From G963668605 sp963668605 (GTDB taxonomy: Bacteria > Acidobacteriota > Terriglobia > Bryobacterales > Bryobacteraceae), in the NCBI GenBank assembly GCA_963668605.1, contig OY764903.1, forward strand, positions 4,960,001-5,024,000: DNA of 64,000 bases, read 5' to 3'. The translations under genes were made by a program, and so were the position numbers. Positions 47,101 through 54,905 of the stretch are shown piece by piece. The notes beneath the pieces are model-generated. The model ran no database searches. It was not told the DNA's origin and saw only the letters and a program-made list of their open reading frames with translations. Every line of letters begins with the position of its first letter. Position 1 is the stretch's first letter.

Positions 47101-47431
47101 TGACAGCCCCGATTTCCAATTTGATATTCAGTTCGAGCGACTGGCCGGTGGTCAATTCGATGCCCTCGTGCACGTGCCGCCGGAATCCCGTCAGGTCAGC
47201 CATGATCGAGTAATTGCCGATCGGTAGAGGACGCAGGGAATAGAAGCCGGAGCTGTTACTGCGAGTGCTCGTCTTGACGCCGGTTTCGAACTCGGTCGCC
47301 ACCACCTCGACATTGGGAATCTTGGCGCCGTGCGGATCTTCCACCGTTCCGCTGATCGCGGCCTGGGGCGATTGACCAGCCAGATTGGCGGCGGAGACAC
47401 AGAAAAGCAGAATAGCAAAAAGCCGGAACAT
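44123..47431 (-). CDS. TonB-dependent receptor-like outer membrane protein (Oar family)
   Basis: From ATG 47431, preceded by GGAGG, the protein has 1102 residues. It has a signal peptide (MFRLFAILLFCVSAANLAGQ), a carboxypeptidase-regulatory-like domain (about 25-110; ISGTVEDPHGAKIPNVEVVA), a plug domain (about 115-230) and a C-terminal beta-barrel ending in an aromatic residue (LGLRATF), the outer-membrane insertion signal. This Oar-type layout is expanded in Solibacter-like acidobacteria and is thought to take up large ligands. No adjacent transporter defines its substrate. Confidence 0.92.
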   Translation of the reverse strand: MFRLFAILLFCVSAANLAGQSPQAAISGTVEDPHGAKIPNVEVVATEFETGVKTSTRSNSSGFYSLRPLPIGNYSIMADLTGFRRHVHEGIELTTGQSLELNIKLEIGAVTETVTISARASLLETRNSEASQLVESQSIEDMPLGDRRAMNLIEITGAAVFVDYDDGSKPNFSLAGGRTQSQGFMIDGGTGQNMRIGNGQIDTDPPVESLQEVKVMSNAFSAEFGGSAGGVVIANTKSGTNQYKGSLFEYLRNQKLDAPNYFAPIVDGKKQSPALRYNVFGGVIGGPIVRNKTFFFFSYEGSRRRNGSIRTLTVPTALQKAGNFTETYNGRGVQVKIYDPATGRSEGGSTIRDPFPGNVIPAARMDRVGLNLLPFYPSPNRPADDLAGANNFRANDVTALTRDNYIIKIDHNLGSYDRLTARYLYNSDNTSGVSIFPDRAADTAADTERHQQYWYGTWTHIFTPAFLHELRFTYSNRINHQFSRGFGGNWPSKLGIKGVPDDFFPQIVATGFTNLGAGTQERNQFPIQQYQIVSNASWVHDRHTVKFGAEIRQSMNRETFRPSISGSFTFGRGFSGFPGNANTGSGLATLLLGTPTNFEQLETPLLNRKSWYLAGFVQDDWTVREGLTLNIGLRWEVDTPINDLNNRLNGFDMTAINPVSGTPGVVKFAGVNGYRTQMYDPDWNKFGPRFGFAWRPFGLKRTAVRGGFGVFGAHPFDRQVANVATLGFERSSTLVLQDNNVDVPYTMSGGLPIPPLADKVLNDSFGAVAAGQIPTQAVTFFEPNRRTGYSMQFNTQIQHELPGALVIEVGYLGNLSRKLSCDNISLNQIPPEVLGPGRTGRQYRPYPQFSDVSILAPSFGVSSYHAGLLKAQKRFSRGFNVIATYTWSKFLDNAAGGGATLGGEGAPYSNFYNRRADWGPSDNDVRHRVTFGSVFQLPFGKGRKYLAQHPLRYVAGGWSLGTVMTIQSGAPITVQTQTNSTNANSAGAQRADVLRDPNLPADQRTVERWFDTTAFAQPAQYTFGNQGIGLIRADGRTNINASVIRTFRVTERINLQFRGEFFNLPNHPNFGVAAHKFEGAGFGIVNSARPSRQVQLGLRATF

Positions 47432-47469
47432 TAATAAACCTCCGCGCTTATCATACAGCCGTGATCGCC

Positions 47470-48903
47470 CTAGGGCAAACAGCGCCCATCGCGCGTTCGA
47501 GCGCGCCACTGCGTGGTGATGTTCTTCAAAACCGAACCGCTGGCGTCATAAACCGAAGCTCTTCCGGCATCGAGAGCCTCGTGCGCTTTGTGCGGCGGAA
47601 GCACGTACAGCGGCGCGAGCCGGCCGCCGTCCGCGATCTGCGCGTCCGCTCCCGGCGCGAGGTAAACCTGCCGGATGCCATAGAGTTCAAAGGGCAGGTC
47701 AGCGATGCCGGCAAAAAACAGGTCTATCGAAACGCCGCTGAGCAAGATGATCCGCGTGGGTTGCGCGCTATGAATCTCGACGACACCGAGCACCAGGTTG
47801 CGAACGGCCTCGCTGCGTGCGAGATGCCAGCTCATCACGGCCCAGGACGCAGGAAGCGAAATGCACAGGTACAGCGCCGCGGCGATTGCGGCTGTCCAGC
47901 GAAAACGCGATACGAGCGCCGCGCCGCCCAGCAGCGCCAGGCCAAGCGCCGGACCCGTCAGGTAATAGTCCATTACGTGATCGCGCAGCGGCAACAGCGG
48001 CGCAAGCAGGATGACGAAAAGGCCCAGTGCGAAGATCCCGAACCGGCGCAGAACCACAGCCGCGCCGAGCGCCCCAGCGGTGAGCAGACCGGTACACAGC
48101 GGAACAAACCAAACGGGCATCGGCCGCAGATGCGCCAGGCGCTCCGGTCCGAGCGTCATTCGGAAATAGGTCCATAACGTCGACGGCAGGTCGAGCCCGA
48201 AATGCAAGGCATAGGCGCCGGACTTGTCCACCGGCGCCAGCGTGAAATGGATCGCCATGTACAGCGCGGAGGCGCCAAACATTGGCAGCGTCTTGCGAAG
48301 CTGGCCGCGCGCGAAGAGCAGCGCATAGAGCGCGGCCAGCGCGGGATAGACGACGTTTACCTCCAGTGCCCCGAAGCCAAGCAGAAAGACAACCCATTGC
48401 GCGACGAGATAACAGCGCTCTCCGGTCTCGATGTGGCGCAGGAACAGCAGGAAGGCGAGCAGGATAAAGAAGAGGCATTGGGTCTGGTTGTAAATCGAAG
48501 TCCAGCAGAACGCAACCGCAACGCAACTGTTTGCCATCCACAGAATCTGTGTCCAGAACGCGGCCCACTCGGAACCGGTCAGCCGCCTGACGATCGCAGC
48601 GATGAGAAACAGATCGGCAATCACCGTCGCGAAGACTACTATCCGGAACGGCAGCGGATCGATGCCGAACAGCGTAGCGAGCAGCATGAAGAATCCGTTC
48701 TCGCTCCACGGCCGCATGTTGCCGTGCGCTTTGGGCAGAAACAGCGCGGAGAGCAGTTCCGGGAAGCTATTGACGGGCAGCAGATGCAGCCAACCGAAGT
48801 CATCCTGGTAGAACCACATCGACAAGCCGCGCCAGTAGAAGGCCAAAAACAGCAGCGACGCCGCGAGAGTCTTCCAATGCCTGCTGGTCATTCGATTCGG
48901 CAA
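47470..48903 (-). CDS. Multi-spanning membrane protein, GT-C-like
   Basis: The 477-residue protein has about eleven hydrophobic helices and a soluble C-terminal part (about 390-477). After the first helix an acidic loop (WFYQDDFGWLHLLP, about 30-43) resembles the catalytic first loop of GT-C glycosyltransferases; otherwise similarity is weak. The start is uncertain: TTG 48903 has an AGGGTGAG ahead of it, while ATG 48891 is the first ATG. It precedes the TonB receptor gene by 38 bp and may be cotranscribed with it. Confidence 0.65.
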   Translation of the reverse strand: MPNRMTSRHWKTLAASLLFLAFYWRGLSMWFYQDDFGWLHLLPVNSFPELLSALFLPKAHGNMRPWSENGFFMLLATLFGIDPLPFRIVVFATVIADLFLIAAIVRRLTGSEWAAFWTQILWMANSCVAVAFCWTSIYNQTQCLFFILLAFLLFLRHIETGERCYLVAQWVVFLLGFGALEVNVVYPALAALYALLFARGQLRKTLPMFGASALYMAIHFTLAPVDKSGAYALHFGLDLPSTLWTYFRMTLGPERLAHLRPMPVWFVPLCTGLLTAGALGAAVVLRRFGIFALGLFVILLAPLLPLRDHVMDYYLTGPALGLALLGGAALVSRFRWTAAIAAALYLCISLPASWAVMSWHLARSEAVRNLVLGVVEIHSAQPTRIILLSGVSIDLFFAGIADLPFELYGIRQVYLAPGADAQIADGGRLAPLYVLPPHKAHEALDAGRASVYDASGSVLKNITTQWRARTRDGRCLP

Positions 48904-49070
48904 GACTCACCCTCATCGAATGCGCCGGCACAGAAGGCCCGATGCTGCCGGGCGCTCAGGTGCGGTGCAAGCAGCACTGGGAATGCGGTCCATTTCATAG
49001 CGGCAGACAATGCACAGGTTAGCATTTTCCGGGCGTTCGGGCCGCCTCCTGCGTTATCATTTGGTATCGC

Positions 49071-49988
49071 ATGGACGAGACTCAACCAATCCCATCAGGC
49101 CCACGCACGTCCGTTCTGATTGTGTCTCACAACTCCATGGCGGCGCTTCGCTGCTGCCTGGATGCCCTGCTGCGGACCACCGATCGCCAGGATGTCGAGA
49201 TACTTGTCGTGGACAAAGGTTCTCGCGACGGCAGCGAGCAGCTCGATTCCGACTATCCCGGCGTGACCTTCCTGCGTCTACCGCGGAATTTCGGTTACAC
49301 CAAGGCGGTGAACATCGGGACGCGGACGGCGACCGGCGACTACCTCTTTCTGCTGGACCCGCACACCGAGGTCCCGGCTGGCGCCGTCGCGGCTCTTACT
49401 GAAAAACTAGATTCCGACGCCGATGCAATCGCCGTCTGCCCGTTGCTAGTGGATACCGACGGCGCGCCGCTTTCCCGTTTCAGGCCGGTGCCTGAGGCGT
49501 CTGGCCTGATGCGAGCCTGGAAAACGGGCGACACTGGTGGCAGCCTGCCGGCCGATCTAGCCGCGGAGGCTATCGCTGTGGGCTGGCCGCCGCGCGTCGC
49601 CGTCCTGGTGCGTAGGCAATTCGTCAAAGGGATGAACTATATCGATCAGCGCTATGGCGAGTCCGGCGCCGACGCGGAGCTGTTCTACCAGATTTGGCAC
49701 GCCAACAAGAAAGTCCTTTTGCTACCGGAAATTAAGGTCCTTTACCGACCCGAAACCCTAGAGCTTTCCGCCGATGCCTGCGCCGAACTTTCAGCCGACG
49801 AGGCGCTCGCCGCAGCATTGTTCGCCTCTAAGCACAACGGCTTTTTCGCAGGGGTCGGCGCGCGCTTGGGCGCGGCGCTCCATATCCTCATTAAGCTATT
49901 GACTTTTCAACAACCTGGCTACCAGATGTCCCGGCTGATGGCGGTCCTTGGCGGGCAGAAAATCGACGGCACACAGATGTCGAATTAG
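49071..49988 (+). CDS. Glycosyltransferase family 2
   Basis: The 305-residue protein has a GT-A fold: SVLIVSHNSMAALRCCLDAL at the N-terminus (about 14-33), then VDKGSRDGS, NFGYTKAVNIGTRTATGDYLFLLDP (motif near 82-106) with DPHTEV in place of the usual DxD, and a C-terminal helix pair. It resembles rhamnosyl- or WbbL-like transferases of surface polysaccharides. No signal peptide is seen, so it acts in the cytoplasm on lipid-linked or nucleotide-sugar substrates. It is divergent from the gene at 47470-48903. Confidence 0.87.
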   Translation: MDETQPIPSGPRTSVLIVSHNSMAALRCCLDALLRTTDRQDVEILVVDKGSRDGSEQLDSDYPGVTFLRLPRNFGYTKAVNIGTRTATGDYLFLLDPHTEVPAGAVAALTEKLDSDADAIAVCPLLVDTDGAPLSRFRPVPEASGLMRAWKTGDTGGSLPADLAAEAIAVGWPPRVAVLVRRQFVKGMNYIDQRYGESGADAELFYQIWHANKKVLLLPEIKVLYRPETLELSADACAELSADEALAAALFASKHNGFFAGVGARLGAALHILIKLLTFQQPGYQMSRLMAVLGGQKIDGTQMSN

Positions 49989-50076
49989 ACCTCTCCGGAG
50001 CGGAGCCGCAAAATTTTGTGCTGCTTCCTAAGGTTTCGGAGCACGTCTCCCGATAACTAATCCAGGGAATAGACTT

Positions 50077-50547
50077 ATGGAACCGTTCATCTGGATCTTT
50101 CTTCCGGTTTTCATCGCGGTTGGCTCCGCGCTCCTCTCGTTCTACATCATGCAGGCGCGTTTGGAAGTAGCCGTGGCGCGCGAGCGCGAATCGGCCGCGG
50201 AGGCGCGCGCGATGCTGCACTCGCGTGAAGAGGTCGTGGAACAGAAGGTTAAAGCCGCGGAAGAAGCAGCCAAGCGCACTGCTTTCGACGGGTTCCTGGC
50301 GGATTTTCGCGTGGAAGAGCGCCATTACATGCGCGAAAGCAAGTCGCTGTTCATGAACAAGCGCTCAATGGTCTTGCAGGAACGGCTGTATTTCCGAAGC
50401 ATCCCGCTTTCCAACTGGGTGGAGCACGAACTGGTGGTGGAAGAGGGCGGAGACTTGACCAAGCTGGCCAAGGCCTGCTCCGTCTTCAGCGCGAAGGCTC
50501 TAGCCGAGTCGCCTGTAGATTCTTCAAAGTTGCTGCGCAGCGCCTAA
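50077..50547 (+). CDS. Hypothetical single-pass membrane protein with coiled coil
   Basis: The 156-residue protein has an N-terminal membrane helix (about 5-25, IWIFLPVFIAVGSALLSFYI), then a charged coiled-coil helix (about 27-70, rich in Glu, Arg and Ala), then a short globular tail (HYMRESKSLFMNKRSMVLQE). No family is recognised. AGGGAA precedes the start. It is convergent with the ABC/Wzt-type gene, and the stop codons interlock at 50544-50547. Confidence 0.7.
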   Translation: MEPFIWIFLPVFIAVGSALLSFYIMQARLEVAVARERESAAEARAMLHSREEVVEQKVKAAEEAAKRTAFDGFLADFRVEERHYMRESKSLFMNKRSMVLQERLYFRSIPLSNWVEHELVVEEGGDLTKLAKACSVFSAKALAESPVDSSKLLRSA

Positions 50548-51401
50548 ACGTTACGTTCCGCAACTACTGTTGCCCGCAGATTCGCCACGCCCGCCGTGTA
50601 GCGCGTGTCGGTCACGGAAAAAGCCACAGCGTCTTCGAGCCAATCGTGCCAGACGCCGTCTGGATCATGCGACGCGGCCGTGAGCGTGTACTCCTGCGGG
50701 CATAGCGCGCATTCAAAAGAAAATGTGACCTGATGGCTCTCGCCCGCGTGGCACGGTCCCAGGCTCAACTTCTCAAGCTCGGTATTCGTCCCGTACACTT
50801 CGAAGCCAATGCGCGTGCGGATCATCATGCCGACCACGGGTTCGGCTACATCCTGATGAAAGCGGACGCGGATGCGGACAGCCACGCGTTCTCCGCTGCG
50901 CCAGACCATGCTGGCGACGCCGTCTTCACCGAGGGTTTCGATGCTGGTCAATTCGGCGCGGCCGTCGCCACGGCGCAGTCGGGGGTTTAGAACCGCAGCC
51001 GGCCCGGCATCTTCCCGCAACCGCTTCGCGATATGGCGGTGGTAGGCTTCGAAAACTTCGCGAGGATCACCCTTCCTGGCTAGGAGACCTTTATCCAGCC
51101 ACCAGATTTCATCGCACAGACTTGTAAGCAGGGTTTCGTCGTGCGAGGCGATCAGGATCGTCGCTCCGTCGCGGCGCTGCGCTTCAATGCTCCGTGCGGT
51201 GCGCGCACGCTCCACCGGATCCTGAGCGTCCAACGTGTAGTTATGCGTCACGACGGACTGGCCCGAACTCGCAGCCCATTGCAGCAATTCGCGCACGCCC
51301 GCCCCGCTCTCGCCAATCACGCCGGCCACAACGCCGTCGGGCGCGGAAACGCTAAACTGTTGGAGCGGAGCAATGCTGATTTGGTGAAACTCGAGGGCCA
51401 T
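50544..51401 (-). CDS. Degenerate ABC ATPase fused to a Wzt-type C-terminal glycan-binding domain
   Basis: From ATG 51401 the protein has 285 residues. Residues 1-45 match the start of an ABC nucleotide-binding domain up to the P-loop, but the loop reads GESGAGVRE (30-38), with V36 and R37 in place of the essential Lys and Ser/Thr. The sequence then jumps to a region like the end of the domain (ILIASHDETLLTSLCDEIWW, 82-101, with the H-loop His87). The Q-loop, LSGGQ signature and Walker B are all missing. Residues about 145-285 resemble the Wzt C-terminal domain (VVGMMIRTRIGFEVYGTNTE), which in O-antigen exporters recognises the glycan terminus. It is probably an inactive ATPase retained for glycan binding. 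No Wzm permease is nearby. Confidence 0.72.
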   Translation of the reverse strand: MALEFHQISIAPLQQFSVSAPDGVVAGVIGESGAGVRELLQWAASSGQSVVTHNYTLDAQDPVERARTARSIEAQRRDGATILIASHDETLLTSLCDEIWWLDKGLLARKGDPREVFEAYHRHIAKRLREDAGPAAVLNPRLRRGDGRAELTSIETLGEDGVASMVWRSGERVAVRIRVRFHQDVAEPVVGMMIRTRIGFEVYGTNTELEKLSLGPCHAGESHQVTFSFECALCPQEYTLTAASHDPDGVWHDWLEDAVAFSVTDTRYTAGVANLRATVVAERNV

Positions 51402-52749
51402 GGTACATAGCATAGCGGTTTCCCTGGCGCTGTTTGCCGCCGCCGCGCCGCTGCGCATTCCGGCAACCGGGGTGTTCGTACTGCCGGCCGGCGTGATCGA
51501 ACTTTCCGAGAGCCTGACCATCCCGGAGGGTGCGCACGATCTGGAAATTTCGGGAGATCCCTCGGGGACGACGCTGCGTGCGGCGTCGAATTTCCGAGGA
51601 CGCGCGCTGCTGAGTATGTCCCAAGGCCGCAACCTTCGCATCCACAATCTGCGTTTCGACGGCAATCGCGCGGCGCTCGAAAAACCGACGGAGCTGCCGC
51701 TTTCGGGCACGGCTTTCCTGGCGTTTTACGAGAACAACGGCATCGCCGCCGACGCTGTGCGCGGCCTTTCAATCGCGGAGGTGGAATTGGAGAACATTCC
51801 CGCCTTGGCCATTATCGTGTCGGCATCGTCCGATGTGCGGATCGAGCGGGTCTCGGTGAGCGAGAGCGGTGGACGCAACGCCAAAGGCCGCAACAACACG
51901 ACGGGAGGCATCCTGCTCGAGGAGGGCGTCTCGAATTTCCGCGTGAGCGAATCCAAGTTCCGCAAGATTCGCGGCAATGCCGTCTGGACGCACTCCAACT
52001 ACACTTCGCCGCGCAACGGTCCGGGCATAATCGCCGGCAACAGCTTCGATTTCATCGGCCGCGATGCCATCCAGGTCGGCCATGCGACCAGCGTGCGCGT
52101 CGAAGAGAATCGCGGCGTACGCGTCGGCTTCCCGGCGGCCGAAGTGGATGTCGAAGGCGGCGGCACTCCGGTGGGCATCGACACGGCTGGGAATGTGGAC
52201 CGCTCGACCTATGCCGGCAACCGCTTCGAGGAGACCAACGGCAAGTGCATCGACCTCGACGGCTTCCACCACGGCGAAGTGCGCGGCAATGTGTGCATTA
52301 ATCGTGGACGGGCCGAGGACTATCCGTTCGGGCACTTCGCGATTGTGTTCAACAACACGAACCCGGATATGCAATCGGAATCGATTGTCGTTGCGGAGAA
52401 CCAGATCGAGGGGACTAAGTTCGGCGGGATCTTCGTTATCGGCAGCAACAACACAATCACGCGCAACCGGATGCGCAATTTGAATACGGCTGGCTGCACG
52501 GAGAGCGCGGCGAAATTCGGTTGCTACTATTTTGAGAACGAACCGGGCCTGCTACGCAGCGGCATTTATATCGGCGGCCGCGCCGAACGGCCCGCGCCGG
52601 CGCGGGGCAACCGCATTGAGGACAATGAAATTGTGGGTCACAAGATGAAGACGCGCTGCATCGACGCGGCGCCGGGCGTCTCGCTCGCGGAAAACACGAT
52701 TCGCGGGAACCGCTGTGCGGATTCGACTCCGGCGCAGAAAAAGAAATGA
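51400..52749 (+). CDS. Secreted right-handed parallel beta-helix protein
   Basis: The 449-residue protein has a signal peptide (HSIAVSLALFAAAAP) and then repeating beta-helix turns, with ladder-like units such as GNSFDFIGRDAIQVGHATSV, NQIEGTKFGGIFVIGSNNTI and GNRIEDNEIVGHKMKTRCID. It belongs to the pectate-lyase-like/Beta_helix fold; enzymes of this fold act on acidic polysaccharides, but specific catalytic residues were not identified. The ATG at 51400 overlaps the opposite-strand start of the ABC/Wzt gene within one CATG. It is coupled to the downstream methyltransferase by an ATGA overlap. Confidence 0.82.
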   Translation: MVHSIAVSLALFAAAAPLRIPATGVFVLPAGVIELSESLTIPEGAHDLEISGDPSGTTLRAASNFRGRALLSMSQGRNLRIHNLRFDGNRAALEKPTELPLSGTAFLAFYENNGIAADAVRGLSIAEVELENIPALAIIVSASSDVRIERVSVSESGGRNAKGRNNTTGGILLEEGVSNFRVSESKFRKIRGNAVWTHSNYTSPRNGPGIIAGNSFDFIGRDAIQVGHATSVRVEENRGVRVGFPAAEVDVEGGGTPVGIDTAGNVDRSTYAGNRFEETNGKCIDLDGFHHGEVRGNVCINRGRAEDYPFGHFAIVFNNTNPDMQSESIVVAENQIEGTKFGGIFVIGSNNTITRNRMRNLNTAGCTESAAKFGCYYFENEPGLLRSGIYIGGRAERPAPARGNRIEDNEIVGHKMKTRCIDAAPGVSLAENTIRGNRCADSTPAQKKK

Positions 52750-54056
52750 TGATCGACCCGAAAATCTGCGAGCGAATGCGCGAGGATTGGAACAGCCGCG
52801 CACAAGAAGACGCCAATTACTACGTCGCCTTCGGCCGCCGCGAACAGGCCGAGGCTGAGTTTTTCGAAACAGGCGCCGAAATGGCGCGAGCGCTGGAGCG
52901 CGAGTTGATGCGGCTGCCGGCGAACGCAAACCGGCGTGCCTGGCGAGCGCTTGAGATCGGCTGCGGACCAGGGCGGCTGATGAAGCCCATGAGCCGGCAC
53001 TTCGGCGAGATCCATGGCATCGACGTCTCGACGGAGATGATCCGCCTGGCGCGCGAAAAGTTGAGCGGAATTCCGCACGCGCATGTGCATGCTGCCTCCG
53101 GTGCGGATCTGGCCGCCTTCGCCGACGAATCATTCGACCTGGTCTATTCTTACGCGGTGTTCCAGCACATCCCGAGCCGCGACGTCGTCTTGCAGTATCT
53201 GCGCGAGGCCCGGCGAGTGCTGAAACCTGGCGGAATCGTGCGCTGCCAGATCAATGGGCTGCCCGAAACCGCCGCGCGTTACGACACATGGAGTGGAGTG
53301 CGCATCAGCGCAGCCGACACGGCCGCGTTCGCGAAAGCGCATGATTTCCAGTTGTTGGCGCTCGAGGGCGCGTCGACGCAGTACATGTGGACCACCTGGC
53401 GCAAGCGGCCAGAAGGCTGGGCGGCCGGCTTGGAAGGCAGGCGCGTCGCGCCATTAGCGCGAATCCGGAGGATCACAAATGCGCACAGTTCGGAACCCGT
53501 CGCGCCGCCGCACGGGCGCTTCGCGTCCATCTCACTCTGGGTCGAAGGCTTGCCCGAGGAGTGCGACCTAAATCACCTCGACATCCTGGTGGGCGGGGCA
53601 AAGGGCCTCGGAACTTATCTCGGCCCGAGGGAACCGGATGGATTGCAACAGTTGAACGCTTGCCTGCCGGAGGGTTTGAGCACGGGATTGCAGGCCGTGG
53701 AACTGCGCTGGTTGGGTCAGTCCGTTGCGGAGCCATCGAAGCTGCGTGTGATTCCGGCTGGTCCCGCAGTGCCGCGCGTGGTTTCGGTGAGCGATGGAAT
53801 CGATTTACTCTCCGGTTTGCGTATAGTCTCGGGCGCCATGAAGGTGGCCCTTGAGGAGGCGCTGCAACCCGAACGATTTGAGGCACAAGTCGATGGGATT
53901 CCCGTGGCGGAGATCGATGTCTTCTGTACGGACCCACGTCTGCCGCGGCATGAAGTCAACTTCAAGTTACCGGAGGGATTGGGCGCGGGCCGCCATTTGC
54001 TCTCGATGCGCCTCGGCTCGCGCCACTTCGCTCCGGTTACGATCGAAGTGGAGTAG
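52746..54056 (+). CDS. SAM-dependent methyltransferase with tandem Ig-like C-terminal domains
   Basis: The 436-residue protein has a class I methyltransferase domain (about 60-200): motif I ALEIGCGPGRLMKPM (68-82), acidic motif II GIDVSTEM, and FDLVYSYAVFQHI and RVLKPGGIV further on. Residues about 255-436 form two similar beta-rich units, each ending in a phrase of the form LPEGL-(S/G)xG-(hydrophobic) followed by a Pro-Thr/Val strand, resembling IPT/Ig-like modules. This tail is unusual for a cytoplasmic methyltransferase. The start overlaps the beta-helix gene stop (ATGA), so a shared glycan-related role is likely. Confidence 0.83.
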   Translation: MMIDPKICERMREDWNSRAQEDANYYVAFGRREQAEAEFFETGAEMARALERELMRLPANANRRAWRALEIGCGPGRLMKPMSRHFGEIHGIDVSTEMIRLAREKLSGIPHAHVHAASGADLAAFADESFDLVYSYAVFQHIPSRDVVLQYLREARRVLKPGGIVRCQINGLPETAARYDTWSGVRISAADTAAFAKAHDFQLLALEGASTQYMWTTWRKRPEGWAAGLEGRRVAPLARIRRITNAHSSEPVAPPHGRFASISLWVEGLPEECDLNHLDILVGGAKGLGTYLGPREPDGLQQLNACLPEGLSTGLQAVELRWLGQSVAEPSKLRVIPAGPAVPRVVSVSDGIDLLSGLRIVSGAMKVALEEALQPERFEAQVDGIPVAEIDVFCTDPRLPRHEVNFKLPEGLGAGRHLLSMRLGSRHFAPVTIEVE

Positions 54057-54058
54057 GG

Positions 54059-54715
54059 CTACGCGTACGGCAGCGCGACCGTGCCACGCTCCGACATTCC
54101 GCTCAAGGCCAGGCCATAGCGCCCGCGCACGCCGGTCTTCTCGAAGATGTGCTTGAGGTGAATCTTCACCGTGCCGGGGCGAATTCCGAGTTCGCCGGCG
54201 ATCTCCTTATTCTTGAGACCCTGTTCGACGAGTTCCATGACTTGCCCTTCGCGCGGGGTTAGTTCCGCGCGCAGTGTGCGTTCGCGGCGGGCCGGGCCCC
54301 GAAAAACCGCGTCCTCCATCCAGTTTGCACCGGAGAGCACCGCTCGCAGACAGGCGAGCAAACTGGCAACGTCGGCGCCTTTGCGGAGAATGCCCTTCGC
54401 CCCGGATTGCAGGTAACGCAACGCCTCTGGTTCGGTCAGCGAGATACCCCAAACGACAAGCGCCGTGTGTCCGCGGATGGCGCGTATGCTGTTCATCCAT
54501 TCCAGCACCGACTGAATTCCGAAGGTCTTGTCGACGATCAACAAGTCGGGTTGTGTAATGCGCAGTATGCGGGTGGCCGCATCGAGCGTTGAGACTCCGT
54601 CGACCAGACTCAGGTCTTCGGTTTGCGTCAAGATCGACCGTAACCCCTCGATCGTGATGGCCTGAGTATCGCAAACCGCGACTTTCTCCAACGTTAGTTC
54701 TTTTGCAGAGATCAT
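54059..54715 (-). CDS. NarL-family response regulator
   Basis: From ATG 54715 the protein has 218 residues; a GTG 13 codons earlier is an alternative. It has a receiver domain (acidic D16, phosphoacceptor D62 in LLIVDKTF, Lys112 in GILRKGA) and a LuxR-type helix-turn-helix (about 150-205, LTPREGQVMELVEQGLKNKE). The beta4 end reads VVWGIS rather than the usual Ser/Thr pattern, so activation may be atypical. No kinase is adjacent. It is divergent from the CpaE-like ATPase gene. Confidence 0.88.
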   Translation of the reverse strand: MISAKELTLEKVAVCDTQAITIEGLRSILTQTEDLSLVDGVSTLDAATRILRITQPDLLIVDKTFGIQSVLEWMNSIRAIRGHTALVVWGISLTEPEALRYLQSGAKGILRKGADVASLLACLRAVLSGANWMEDAVFRGPARRERTLRAELTPREGQVMELVEQGLKNKEIAGELGIRPGTVKIHLKHIFEKTGVRGRYGLALSGMSERGTVALPYA

Positions 54716-54905
54716 TATTTTCTTCACTTTGGCGGGAACGCAAGGACTCCCCACGTACGACCGGCCAACCGGTATGATGGGCTTATCGACCAGTACTTCA
54801 TAAGCAATAGTGAATTCAACTGGATGATCCTCTCATGTTTTCCCCGGAATTGGCCGATGTAGCACTTTAGACCGGACTCCGGCCGGCCTGGAACTGTCAC
54901 TCTCG

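Noticed and set aside
51402..51710. Upstream extension of the ABC/Wzt-type gene to 51710
   Set aside because: It would overlap the beta-helix coding sequence entirely and gives an Arg/Ser-rich segment without ABC similarity.
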